Source: a virus
IMG/VR virus record: IMGVR_UViG_3300042310_000541
Coordinates: 1 to 64,000 of that record
Length of the DNA: 64,000 nucleotides
Direction: 5' to 3' (one strand)
The translations under genes were made by a program, and so were the position numbers. The first letter of the stretch is position 1. Every line of letters starts with the position of its first letter. The notes below the pieces were generated by a model. It saw only the letters and a list, made by a program, of their open reading frames with translations, was not told the DNA's origin and searched no databases. This document shows, in pieces, positions 34,701-45,600 of this stretch.

Positions 34701-35461
34701 AAGCTATAACTTCAAAACCTGTAAATCAAATTGTTGATAAATTTAATAAAGCAGGAAAAGCAGAACAGAAAGTACAACAAGGTAGTGATTACATTGATAA
34801 TTGGTATGAAAATCCTTTAATAAATGAGAGGTACAATAATTTTAGAAATAAGGGGGCAATAGATTCTTATAAATCAACGAAAGCTGGGGATATTATAAAT
34901 TTAATTAAAGGTAGTAATAAACCAAGATATTCAGAAGTTTTAAGCAATCCTAAAAGTAACATAAAATTATCTTTAGATTATGAAAAATTAGATCGTAAAC
35001 CACTTAGTAATATGGGTATAGCTTATGACTATGGAGATACTTATGTAAATAAATTAGCTAAAAATAAAGCTAGTGTTGCTGCACATGAAAGAACCCATCA
35101 ATACTTTCCTGGTTTTACTTATAATGAAGCTGAAATAAAAGCTTTAAGAGAACCTTTTAAATTAGGTAATACAAAATATGAAAGATACTTAAAGAAGCCA
35201 CAAGAACTACATGCTAGAATTAATGAAGCTAGATTTCAATTAGGATTAAAACCTGAAGACAAAGTTACTTCAGAAATGTTAAAAAAGTTAAAAACAAATA
35301 CACCAGGTATGAAAAAAATGTTTAATTCTGTTAAAGATGAAAAAGCTCTAATAAATTTATTTAATAATTTTTATACACCTGCTGCAATAGTAGGTGTTGG
35401 AGCCAAAGCGCTAGAACAAGATAAAAAACAAAACGGAGGTTGGTTAGACAATTTAAAATAA
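31781..35461 (+). CDS. Multidomain cell-wall-degrading virion protein (1226 aa)
   Basis: N-terminal coiled coil (10-50), then a likely cysteine peptidase/amidase of NlpC/P60 or CHAP type: FCIGSACYTL (Cys68/73), EPGDILQL (113-120) and YHGMLV (His134). Next, SAGIIDQESEYGTS (about 270-283) looks like the catalytic Glu segment of a lytic transglycosylase. Two HExxH zincin motifs follow, HELAH at 706-710 and HERTH at 1102-1106. Between them are short GGLL/GGWL-D-L tags (for example GGWLDGL, about 827), repeated at the very C-terminus (NGGWLDNLK). This would make a virion-carried peptidoglycan hydrolase for genome entry, plus protease modules of unknown target. Domain order is seen; activities are inferred. 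Confidence 0.68.
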   Translation: MPDENKKQRTYEEVQGEINFLTNKKKEYQKKVSEAIDKVESDPDKVAKLKTYVNNLTLGATEKERKFCIGSACYTLNQAGELLKYTSNASVEKDITSGKLKGYHYDYNLNDVEPGDILQLNKKTEKGLRGAPYHGMLVKKVEKDKSGNVTAVEYYGSQGLAESFGTHRIEGVSLDNYRADKTSHEVIKKDFIPNSLYAERDAVKPIVKPIVKKYVDYEPNQTIGYLGSNDESEDKKKNRAEYIDKMMGRKEELMRAYNLSNNEYNDLVKLSAGIIDQESEYGTSARYKAKNIPGVQFVGKILKGDIKEAFSLDEYSTGAGQGKEKYFPSKAGKKFGITPDSKEATLLTVLDRYSNQVSSELKGTSAAYLKTANVYKGMSSDNNEYAKSVLDKASSFGLTNYDHSKASLINIKNKAIEKKQNLMQQSFAPVVKQENFVNIKKEPVVKFEYGGLLNSLDNNKFQDGGEFGDYKQAGPVEDRPSEYVGKAGMTGMMRAKIATEANYGNPSALRIVSPNPNKYTFTGEEKDWRGNQASPAGTYGTHFMSSFGNQARPGLQEVNGKMQYFQDPPRNSKENINFSRPEDANYFAENYKDVAPMMRGTAPDVTNATEYVKGWYNSPMYDKILRNQIADAGIKSPRRTERIVKRYNNNFNKDLNNSFYDVTPDIVDSPEYYGRSINDYKGGKKINLNKNFVESNPKLVNSLFSHELAHDNLMTDMDEKYINKNTPQYNPTIHNEKTYNKLTHPGEVRSQIHSIRQLSGENKIYDPLTQPFKKEYLDKVNESYKQGTGDKKYENYNQLQRLRQFYSDDQITEMMNTITKSNSNDGKVYAKNGGWLDGLTTNKFDMGGLLDGLDKGTQVPDATATAKPVVDLNFAVTPAQKQVAAKNKRQAEVDMQVDHPEFYRNQNFLDKKAVKPYNVEDYKKGIKEPGLQTSADPIDLVGTGVYKNIFKNSVRAIYPTMEKTLLKTQNLAGKAITSKPVNQIVDKFNKAGKAEQKVQQGSDYIDNWYENPLINERYNNFRNKGAIDSYKSTKAGDIINLIKGSNKPRYSEVLSNPKSNIKLSLDYEKLDRKPLSNMGIAYDYGDTYVNKLAKNKASVAAHERTHQYFPGFTYNEAEIKALREPFKLGNTKYERYLKKPQELHARINEARFQLGLKPEDKVTSEMLKKLKTNTPGMKKMFNSVKDEKALINLFNNFYTPAAIVGVGAKALEQDKKQNGGWLDNLK

Positions 35462-35467
35462 TTAATT

Positions 35468-37471
35468 ATGACAAAGCAAGAAATACTTAAAACACACAAG
35501 ATGACCGAGAAGGAGTTCTACAAGAAGTTTCCTACTTTAGAAGCATATAATCAATTTCAAATGGGAGGTTCTTTATCTCCTAAACAAAAGTTTCAAGGTG
35601 GTGGTTTTGCTCTTCCAGTTGATCCTAGTGTTATGCAAAATATTACAAAAACAGTTCCAACTTTTGGAAATGGGGCAGGTGGAGCAGTTGGAGCTTCTGC
35701 AGGAGGTGCAGCAAGTGGATTAGGTTCAGCAGCAGGACCAGCAGCATCAGCTATATCAGCAGTTCCTGAATTAATACAAGGAGCTAAACAACCTAGTGGT
35801 CCTGAAAAAGGGAAAGCTGTTGGTAAAACAATCGGTTCTACAGCAGGAGGTATTGGTGGGGCCATTGCAGGTTCAATCCTATTACCTGGAGTTGGTACAG
35901 TTATCGGAGGTATGTTAGGTAGTACACTTGGAGGAATGGCTGGTGGAGGTATTGGTAAAATGGTAGGTAATCAAAACCAAGAGTTTAAGCAAGAAACTAA
36001 TCAATTTAAGATGGGTGGTGATTTTACAGATTTTAAAGGATATACACATGAAGATGGAGGTGTGACATTTCCAGGAACAAACATTGAAGTTGAAAAAAAT
36101 GAAACAAAAGCTAAACTTCCTGATGGAAGAAAAGTTATTTTTACAAATTCAAATGAAATTCCGTATAAAGGAAAAAGAACTTATGCCCAAGAACATAGAT
36201 CTATAGAAAAAAAGTATTTTAGAAATGACTTAACTGATATGAATACAAAGAAAAGATTGATACCAAAATTATTTGAAGATCAAGAAATGAAAAAAGAACA
36301 AAAGCAAGCAATGATGTTAACTGATTTAAAAAATCAATATATGATGTATGGAGGCAAATTAAGAATGGCTCCAGGAGGAGAAATTAATTACAATTATCCA
36401 ATGAGTGAAGACAGAACTACATCAGTAGCTGGTGGTTCTCCTGGATATATAAAGCCTAAATCATTTGCAGCAATGCCTGTAGATCTTAATCCTAAACCCT
36501 TTTTAGCATATCCAACTGGACCTAAAAATACAAAAGATTTTCAAGATTGGATGGATGTAAATAATCCTACTTGGTACAAGGGTGCAAAATTTAGTGAGAA
36601 TCCTGATTATAAAGGCTATTATGGAACTTATGGAAGCAATACACAAAATGCTTACAAAAATTTTAGTAATGATTATGAAATAATGATTGGAGATCAACAA
36701 AGACGTAAGGATTTAAATTTAACTCCAATGCCTAGAATGGGAATAACAAAACCAGATGATTTAAATCCTAAGATAAATGATAAAATGTTAGATGTTCCTG
36801 ATTTTTATCATAGTCCAGGTAAAAGTAAACCTAAAGTTTATGATGGACCTTCATATGCAAATTTAGCTGCTCAAAGCTTGGGAGATGCTTATAATATTGG
36901 AAGAGGATTAAAAGGGCCTGATCCTGTAGACTTTGAAAGAGTTAAACCTTCATTTATGTATGCAGATCCAAAGCCTGCTATTACTGCTATGAATAATGCA
37001 ACAAGTACTAGCTTTAATAACGCTAGAAATTCTATAAATAATAGTGGTGCAGGAAGAGCTGAAAGACTAACTTTCTTAACACAAACTGCTGGACAAGAAA
37101 GCTTAAAAAGAGGATTAGGTGAAGCTCAAATAAAATCAGAGTATGATAAAATGAATACAAATACTTACAATTCAATTGCTAATCAAGCTAAATCTCAAAA
37201 TGCTCAAATTCAAATGGCTGAATCTGAAGCTAGACAGAAAGAACAAGATGCAGCAAGAAGTTCAATAAGTACTGGTCTTTCTGGTTTAGGATCTAAAGTA
37301 GGAGGATTTAATAGTGCAAAAAGTTCTTGGAATAATCAAAATGATTTACTATCTTTGATGCGTAACAAAGGCTTTTATCCAGTTGAAGGAAAAGATGGAA
37401 AAATGATGTGGAAAAAAGACGGAGTGAATGTTCCTTATGAAGTAGGAATAACAAGTGCTTTTGGAAAATAA
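35468..37471 (+). CDS. Glycine-zipper cargo/ejection protein (667 aa)
   Basis: After a short basic N-terminus with FQMGGSLSPKQKFQGGG, residues 57-177 are Gly/Ala-rich and repeatedly hydrophobic (GGAVGASAGGAASGLGSAAG; GGIGGAIAGSILLPGVGTVI), the glycine-zipper type that inserts or stacks in membranes. Then a conserved-looking block, YTHEDGGVTFPGTNIEVE (about 193-210), occurs in internal virion proteins of Bacteroidota phages. The C-terminal half is helical. Such proteins may be packaged in the head and form a channel across the host envelope. It repeats the MGG/GG tags of its neighbour. Start ATG 35468 follows the previous stop by 6 nt. Confidence 0.65.
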   Translation: MTKQEILKTHKMTEKEFYKKFPTLEAYNQFQMGGSLSPKQKFQGGGFALPVDPSVMQNITKTVPTFGNGAGGAVGASAGGAASGLGSAAGPAASAISAVPELIQGAKQPSGPEKGKAVGKTIGSTAGGIGGAIAGSILLPGVGTVIGGMLGSTLGGMAGGGIGKMVGNQNQEFKQETNQFKMGGDFTDFKGYTHEDGGVTFPGTNIEVEKNETKAKLPDGRKVIFTNSNEIPYKGKRTYAQEHRSIEKKYFRNDLTDMNTKKRLIPKLFEDQEMKKEQKQAMMLTDLKNQYMMYGGKLRMAPGGEINYNYPMSEDRTTSVAGGSPGYIKPKSFAAMPVDLNPKPFLAYPTGPKNTKDFQDWMDVNNPTWYKGAKFSENPDYKGYYGTYGSNTQNAYKNFSNDYEIMIGDQQRRKDLNLTPMPRMGITKPDDLNPKINDKMLDVPDFYHSPGKSKPKVYDGPSYANLAAQSLGDAYNIGRGLKGPDPVDFERVKPSFMYADPKPAITAMNNATSTSFNNARNSINNSGAGRAERLTFLTQTAGQESLKRGLGEAQIKSEYDKMNTNTYNSIANQAKSQNAQIQMAESEARQKEQDAARSSISTGLSGLGSKVGGFNSAKSSWNNQNDLLSLMRNKGFYPVEGKDGKMMWKKDGVNVPYEVGITSAFGK

Positions 37472-37503
37472 TAATAACAGCAAAGCAAATTTAAAAAAAT
37501 AAT

Positions 37504-39609
37504 ATGAGATTTTTTAAACCAGAAAGCAAAGAATATATTTCAGATTTTGTTCCGCAAGATATAAATGCAATTTATAAAATGAAGCAAAATTTAGATGCTG
37601 ATAATGAAAAAACAGAAACAGCTATAGGATTAGCTCAAAATGCATTTAATTTAAAGCCGGGAGAAATGACCGCAGGTCTGGCAAATAATTTAAACAAAAT
37701 GTATAATAATGAATCTCAAAAAATAGCAGATAATTATTATTCTGGAAACATAGATGATTCTACAGCTAGAGTTCAAATATCTAAATTAACAAATCATTTT
37801 AATAATAATCCAGAAGTTCAAACTGTTCAATATGATAATGAGTTAATTCCTGTAGCTTCAGCCTTAAGAGCAAATCCTTTATTTGGAGATTACGGAATAT
37901 CTAAAGGAAAAGATCCTCAAACTGGAAATTGGAAACCAGTTCAAAAGTCAATGACTAGATCTGAACTTCAGGATGCTTATAAAACTTATTTTCCTGGAGA
38001 TGGATTTAAGGAATTAAGTCCAGTTTTGAACTCAATTATGCCAGATGTTGTAGAAGGAAATACTTCATTTGAAGGATATGAACAAGGTAAAACTACAGCT
38101 CTTGGAGAAGGATTGTATAGCGTAAAAACATCATCAGGATGGAAAACAGTTAAATTAGATGAAAATAAAGTAAGAAGAGAAATTCATGGTTGGGTTGATG
38201 CTAATTGGGAAAGAAATAATTATGAGCATTATGTTTATGGAAGAAAAAGCGGAGACTTTAATACTCCTATGGATTGGGAAAATTATATTGTAAATCAATT
38301 TGTAGGTTCTAGAAATGATAGATCTTCCTCAAAAGGAGAATCAATAAATCCAGCTATAAAACCAGGAAGCAAAACTGATGAAGAAGATAATCAATTAGTT
38401 CCAGAAGGAGGAATAGTAAGTTCTCCAATGGGAGATATATTAGGAGATAATTATAATAACCTAAAAAAATCTGGATTTGTAACAGATGATGGAATTTTTG
38501 ATTTTGAAAAACTAGCAGAACCAAGTACTGTTTTTAAGATAAATGGAGTTAATTACACTATAGATGATATTAATAATGAAAATCTTCCTTCAGGATATAA
38601 ACAAAAATATATAGGTGGTCAATATGGACTTGAGCGAGCAATTGAAGGTCCAGGAGGCGTTATAATAAAAAGTAAAATTGAAAATAAAGCTGAAAAAGAA
38701 AAGCAAGCTTTTGAAATGATGAATAAAATGAAGATAGCTTTAGGCTCAGAAAAGTTAGTAGAACTTGGAATAAATCCTAATGCAATAGTTCCATCAAAAG
38801 ATTGGCCTGTAATGTCATTAGCATTTAATGAATTATCAAAAACAAAAGGATTTGGAGTTCAAATGACTAATGCGTCAAGAGATTTAATTAATGAAAAAAT
38901 TGCTAAATATGGACTTGGAGACTATACTGTTTCTGTGAACAATAGCCCATTTGAAGATCATCAGAAAATGAGTGATGATTCATCTGAATCTCTTTATAAA
39001 AAAGGAAATAAAGTTGTCGTAAGAAATAGAATTTCAGGATCAGGAAGTGGCAATGAGAATATACTACAAGGTGAAATATTAGATGAGAACAATCAATTTG
39101 TAGCAACTGTTAATTTGAAGCCTAAAAATGAAGCTGAAAATAATTATTTTAAAAACATGAAATCAGTTGAAGATAAGTCAATAGCATTTATGACAACCGG
39201 AGATTTTGTTCAATTTGCAAACAAAAATGACAGAAAATTATATTCAAAAGAAACTATAAAAAATACAATGAATAAAAATGCTGAAGCTTATATACAAAAA
39301 CTAGTAAATGCATATGGAAAATCTAAAGGAGAAGCAATAATGAATGCATTAAATATAGATCCGAATAATGCAGAAGCTAAAAAAAATATATTGCTTTTAG
39401 ATAGGACTGTTATGGGTGATGGAAAAACTTTTGTTTATACATATGTCAATGCAAACAATCCTTCAAATATAATTTATATAAATAGTGAAGGAAGAGTATT
39501 TAATAGCATTGGAGAGTTGAAGGTTAATTTAGACAGCAAATGGTATAGAACAAGTAGTGGTTTAGGAAGAGGAACTAAAGATTTTGAAAAAACAGAAGGA
39601 GAAAAATAA
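37504..39609 (+). CDS. Large hypothetical virion protein, cargo candidate (701 aa)
   Basis: No domain recognised. The N-terminus (FFKPESKEYISDFVPQDI) is followed by helical segments and a long soluble body with alternating helical and beta stretches. It is free of cysteines and membrane segments as far as I can see. It is cotranscribed between the glycine-zipper protein and the giant RNA polymerase protein, in the position of the crAss-like cargo proteins. Packaging inside the capsid is therefore plausible, but nothing in the sequence fixes a function. Confidence 0.6.
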   Translation: MRFFKPESKEYISDFVPQDINAIYKMKQNLDADNEKTETAIGLAQNAFNLKPGEMTAGLANNLNKMYNNESQKIADNYYSGNIDDSTARVQISKLTNHFNNNPEVQTVQYDNELIPVASALRANPLFGDYGISKGKDPQTGNWKPVQKSMTRSELQDAYKTYFPGDGFKELSPVLNSIMPDVVEGNTSFEGYEQGKTTALGEGLYSVKTSSGWKTVKLDENKVRREIHGWVDANWERNNYEHYVYGRKSGDFNTPMDWENYIVNQFVGSRNDRSSSKGESINPAIKPGSKTDEEDNQLVPEGGIVSSPMGDILGDNYNNLKKSGFVTDDGIFDFEKLAEPSTVFKINGVNYTIDDINNENLPSGYKQKYIGGQYGLERAIEGPGGVIIKSKIENKAEKEKQAFEMMNKMKIALGSEKLVELGINPNAIVPSKDWPVMSLAFNELSKTKGFGVQMTNASRDLINEKIAKYGLGDYTVSVNNSPFEDHQKMSDDSSESLYKKGNKVVVRNRISGSGSGNENILQGEILDENNQFVATVNLKPKNEAENNYFKNMKSVEDKSIAFMTTGDFVQFANKNDRKLYSKETIKNTMNKNAEAYIQKLVNAYGKSKGEAIMNALNIDPNNAEAKKNILLLDRTVMGDGKTFVYTYVNANNPSNIIYINSEGRVFNSIGELKVNLDSKWYRTSSGLGRGTKDFEKTEGEK

Positions 39610-39615
39610 AATAAT

Positions 39616-42600
39616 ATGCCAGAAAACGAAAACGAATTTATATTTAGCAAAGATTTAAAGTTAAGCAAAACAGATCCAAATTTAAAAGTAACTCCATCTG
39701 GAACAAGCGGAGTTCTTAGTGGAGCTTTTGGAAATACAGATTTTGGAGAATCACAATTTGATTCACCAGATTTACCTGCATCAAGTATAATGAGCGGTGA
39801 ATACAAAGATATTAGAGGAGATATTCAATCAAAAACTGATAAATGGTTTAATGCTGTTCCAAGATTAATATCTAAAGTAGGAACTGAAGTTGCTAAAACT
39901 CCTGCATATCTTTATGCATTAGGAGAAGCTGTTGCTACAGATAAGTCATTAGCTGAGTCGTTAAATAATTCATGGTTAAATGCACTTCAAAATTTAGATG
40001 ATAAAACTAAAAAAGAATTTGCTATTTACAAACCTAAATCTGTTGTTGAAGGTAATTTATGGGATAACATTTCTTCTGCATCATTTTGGACAGATGAAGG
40101 AGTTGATGGTGTAGGATTTTTACTTGCTATGATGGCTCCGGCAGGAGCTTTAAGATTAGCAAATCTTTCAGGAAAAATGACTAAGTTTGGAATTGGTATA
40201 AATACTGCTAAGAATTTAGAGTTAGGAGCTGGAACATTATTAAATACAACATTAGAGTCAGCTGCTGAATCTAAAGGATTAGTTGATAAAATTAAACCAA
40301 TGCTTGATGAGCAATGGGCTGAAAAAGTAGCAAATGGAATGGATCCAGAATTAGCTGAGAAATTAAAAAATGAAATGCTTAATAAGGCAGGTTTTGATTC
40401 ATTTATGCAAAACATGATTCTTATTGCAGGCCCAAATTTCTTAATGAATAAAAAAATGTTAGGAAGATTTATTCCTGATAAAACTTCAATGAGTGCAATT
40501 GAAGATGCATCTGGTAAATTTATTGCACCTATTAAACTTACTAAAAAGCAAATTGCGGGTAATTATGGAAAAAGCTTATTAGAATCTTCTGTATCAGAAG
40601 GTTTAATTGAAGAAGGTGGTCAGTTTGCAATTGAGAATTACAATGAAAAAGTTGCATTAGGTTCAAATGATGTAAGTTTAATTAGTGAATATATTGATGG
40701 CTTGTCAACAACTGAAGGTCAAAAGTCAGTATTTCTTGGTGCTTTTTTAGGTTCAATGAGTGCTGTTGCAGGAGAATATGGCAAAGCAGCAAAAGACTTT
40801 AAAAAAAATACAAACTTATATTCAATGATGAAAAAAAATGAAGATGCTTATATATCTTCAATTAATGAGTTGTATGATGTAAATGAAAAAGGAGAGCCAC
40901 AGTTAAATCCTAAAAGAACTGCAGAGTATTTAGTTGCAATGCATAAAAACATGACTGATGCTGAACTAAAAGATGATTATGCAAGACTTGGCAATGAAGA
41001 AGGTTATGCATTTATAGCTAACAAAGACTTTACTAGATTTGCAGCAAGTTATTTAATGAATGGTGGTAATGTTGATGGATTAAACAAACATATAGATGAA
41101 CTGTCAGCTAAGTTATTAGAAAATGAAAAAAAATCAAATCCAGATAAAAATGACTTAGATGAAGTTAAATTTAAATCTGATTTAAAACAAAAAGCTAAAC
41201 AATTAGAAAAAGCTATTAAAAGTATTGACAGTTCAGTTAATGTAAAAGTTAAATCAGAAAACAAACCTTTGCTTGCTAAGTTTGCAAATGATTTATTTAA
41301 CACAGCTTTAAATGAAACGTCAAATCAAATGTTTATTAAAGATAGAATAAATGATTTAAATTTAAGACGTTTAGAATTAACCAATGCTTTGTCAGCTGAC
41401 ATTCCTCAAAATAAAATAGAGGCAGATAAAATAGAAAAACAAATAGAACTTTACAATAAAGATTTTGAAACATCTGTAAAAGATTATGAAAAATTGTTTG
41501 ACAAAAATGAACAAGAAATAGCTTTTGCCTGGTATGAAAAGCAAGATGTAAAAACTGATAAAGATATTGAAAAAACAAAAAAAAAAGTTAAAAAGAATGA
41601 TATAAAAAGCTTTGCTGAAAGAATAAGAAATGGCGAAGATGTGTATTCTGACGAAGATCAGGCATTTTTTAATGAAAACAGGAAGGAAATTGAAAAAGAA
41701 TTAAACTCAAATCCTGCAAACGAGGTTATTGAAACTCCATTCACAGAAGAAGATAATGAAGTTGATTTAGAAAATAAAAGAAGAAAGAATGCTGATGACC
41801 TAATGCATATAAGTAGCCTTAGAGAAAAAGCTAAAAAACAAAAAGAACTAGAAGAAACATTGAGCAATTCTACTGACTTAAATGGCTTGTCAGATAGAGC
41901 TCAAGTGAAGTACTCTGGAATGGAAGGAAGAATTTATAAGCATGAAAATGAAAACCTTTATATATTTGTAGATAACAAAACAGGTAAAGAATATGAAATT
42001 CCTCAAGATGAAGAATTTGGATATGATGGAAAATTGCATGATTATGGAATATTTGAACTAGGAAAAGAAAACTCAATATTTGACATTATTACGATTAATG
42101 ATAGCGGAAATTTTGTTATTAACAATAAAGAATATATAAATAACTATTCAAATCCATTAAACGCAATAAATAGAGATAAAAATGGCAATATTATATCAGT
42201 AACATTGTCTAATAAAAAAGGACAACCAAGAACTTTTAAAAAGTTTGCTGATGAAATGGCCTATGCAATATTATTACAAACCTATGATAAATTAGAAAAT
42301 GAAAGCAAAAGAACTAGAGAAGAAACTAAAAGAAAGCTTACAGAGCCAATTACAGAACAAGACAGTCAAAGAAAAGAACAAGATAATGACGGAAGCAATT
42401 CAGAAGAGTCTAGAAAAATAGAAGAAGCAATTGCAAAATTGCAACAAGGAATAGAAGAATCAAGAAATGAATTAAACAATACAGAAAAAGATAAAGAGCA
42501 AGCCGAGTTTTTTGAGTTTGCAATGCAGTCTGAAACATCTGAGGAGTTATTAGAATATGTTGAATTATTAAAAGGAAGCAAATACACTGATGCGTTAAAT

Positions 42601-45600
42601 GGTTTATATAAGCAGTTGGTAGAAAGCGAAAGAGAAAAAAAGAAAGAAAAATTAACTGAGCAAGATTTAATTTCTGAATTGTTTGGAAATCCAGAACAAG
42701 AGTATCCTGAGGATTTTGAAATTCCATCAGCTGATGAAGTTGATGATTCAGAACCTATTATAAATCAAGACAAAGGGAAAAAAGCTAAAACAGTAACTAA
42801 AACTAATCAAGGTTTTGATGGTATTATTTACAGAGACATCAACAAGGATGATCATTCTTTAATTGGAGAATCTCAGAATACTTATATATTAAGAAACTTT
42901 AGAACTAAAAATACTATTGAGATAGCTAAATCAGACTTATCTCAATTTGAAAGAATAAATAAAGTTCAAAACCAAAGAGTTTTTAGATGGATTAATAAAA
43001 ATGAAGTTAAAGGATACAGATTAAGAATTGTTACAAAAAATAACAACATTGATTTATACAGAGAGATACTTCAAGATAATCCAGATGCATTATTATACGA
43101 AACAAACAATCCTAATTATACAGGAATTTGGACTGTTATTACTAATGATAAAAATGAAATAGTAAGAGTTGATGGTAAACTATTAGCAATGACACTTGAA
43201 ACTGTTGATAGAGTTTTAAATGATGATTTAATTGTAGATAAGAAAAAAGGGACAGAAGATATAGCAGCAATTAGAGAAGCAGCTATTAATACTACAGATC
43301 CTAATGCTTATTTTGAAGTTAATAGCAAGTCTAATGGTATAGCTCAATTTGAAAATAAAGAAAATGGTAAAAGAGTTAGAAATTCTGTTATAGGAAGAAT
43401 AATAAATAAATTTTCTGATACATTTAAACTTACATTAGCAACTCAAAAAGGAACATATTTAAATGGAATACCTCTTGATTTAGGAAAGCTTTATATTGAA
43501 GATAAAGATGGTAGAGTATTAGATTTATTGCCAAGATTAATTAATGAATCAGAAATTAATTTGATTATAAATTTATTAGAACAAGAAATTACCGGCAATA
43601 AAGAAATTGATAAACCAATTGATGAAATAAAAAAGATTATTTCATTTAAGAAAACTGCAAATCCACAATATCAATTATACATTAGCAATGGAGAATTGTT
43701 TTTTGGAGAAGATTCACTTAATAAAAATAATTTTGAAGAGAAAATAGAAGATTTAATTAGCTTTTTAGAATCAAAAAGAGTTAATGCAAATAATTTATAC
43801 ATAAATAAAAATATACAAGTACCAACAACAAATGGTAAAGGAAAAACTATTAGCTATGCTGAGTATTTATTAGAAGGTGAAAATCCTATGTTTGGAACAG
43901 ACCTTAAAGATAAGTCAAATATTCAGTTTCTTAACCAATACTTAAGATATAATCCTACTATTAAATATGCAGAAGAAGTTGTTGAAGACAGTGATTTACC
44001 AACTGAAGATGATATAAACAGTGGTGTAATAATTGATTCATTAGGAGTAAGTGAAATTGACAATAAGAAAAATGAAATAGAATTAGTCGCTAGAGAAATA
44101 AATAGGCTTGTTGGATTAAGAAGTAATGATAAAGTAGTAAGACAAGCAATAATTGATTCTAATAATAAAAAAATAACATTAGAAGAACTAGATACTATAA
44201 CTAAAAATTGGAATAATGCAAATGGATTGACAAATGCTTTTGCTAAAATTACTAGATTAAGAAGAGAGTTAGATGTTTTAGAAGGCAAACCCATTGCAAC
44301 AACTCCTGTTTCTACAGATACTAAAGCTGATATAGAAAGAAGAAATACTTTTACAAGAGCTACTCAAATGAAAGTATTACCAAAAGGAACTCCTATTTTT
44401 GGTGGTAAAACAGCAGATGGCAAAACTGAATTTTTAGATGATAAATTACAATTTAATAATGGTGATAGAATTACTTTTTTTGCAGAAAAAGAAAGAACAG
44501 GTATTTATAAAGATGGGAAAATAGTAGAAACTGGTACAAATAATCCTTGGGGATTAGTTGGAATATTAATGGATGTTAAAGGATATATTAAAAACCAATC
44601 TAATATTAATACAGAACTAGCTGCTTTAGAAAATAAAGGTAATATTGCAATTGATTCATTATTAGTAGATGAACCAACAAATATTATTGCTCCTAAATTA
44701 ATGACTGTTCAGGTTGATTTATTATCATTAAGTATTGATGAATTAAAAAATGTAGCTACACAAATTAGACAGAAAGCTGTTGATGCTAGACAGGCAGAGA
44801 AAGAAGGAAAGACAATTATTGGTGGCTCTCAAGCAATTGAAAGTGATTATCAAGCAGTTAAAAAATATATTGCAGATTTAGTTTCTTTAAATAATACAGG
44901 TCAAGATGCAGAAATAGTTAATCAAGAAAAAAATACAACTCCGCCTAAAAAGAATAAACCAAGGAGAGATGAATTAAACAGATTAAGATCAAGAACTGCA
45001 GATACAACTTTAGTTGATAAAAAAGAAATTGAATGGTTTAAATATAATTTTCCAACAATTCCTATTGATAAAGTTATAGGTTTAATTGAGCAGAAATCAA
45101 TGGGTAGATTCTTATCTTCTGCAAGAGTATTATTGTCTGATCAAGCTGTAACTGGTACATTGTATCACGAAGCATTTCATGCTGTTACTCAGTTGTATTT
45201 AACCAAAGAAGAAGTAGATAGATTGTATAAGGAAGTTGCAGAAAGAACTGGAATTACTGATAGATTTGAAGCTGAAGAATTATTAGCTGAAGACTTTATT
45301 AACTATAAAAAAAATGGGGCAGTCCTAAAAGGAGCGCCACAAAGAAACACATTATTTAGAAAAATATTAAATGCAATTAAAGACTTCTTAGGATTAAAAG
45401 CATCTGATATTAATGAAGTTTACAGAAGACTTGACAGTGGTTATTACAGAAATAGCAAAGTTGTAGGACTAAAAGAATTTAGCAGTTTAAACAAAGATAG
45501 TGACAAAGAATTTGTTACTAAAGAAAAAGGTACAAAGTTTCTTATTGATACTTTAGACGGAATGGACTTAATGTTTTTTAATGCTACTCTTCATCCAGAC

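Noticed and set aside
40026-40415. Minus-strand open frame of 129 codons inside the giant gene, and similar antisense frames elsewhere (for example 43923-44294, 19409-19741, 57158-57493)
   Set aside because: They lie opposite well-supported coding frames, lack promoter or leader features and have shadow-like compositions rich in S, L and F.
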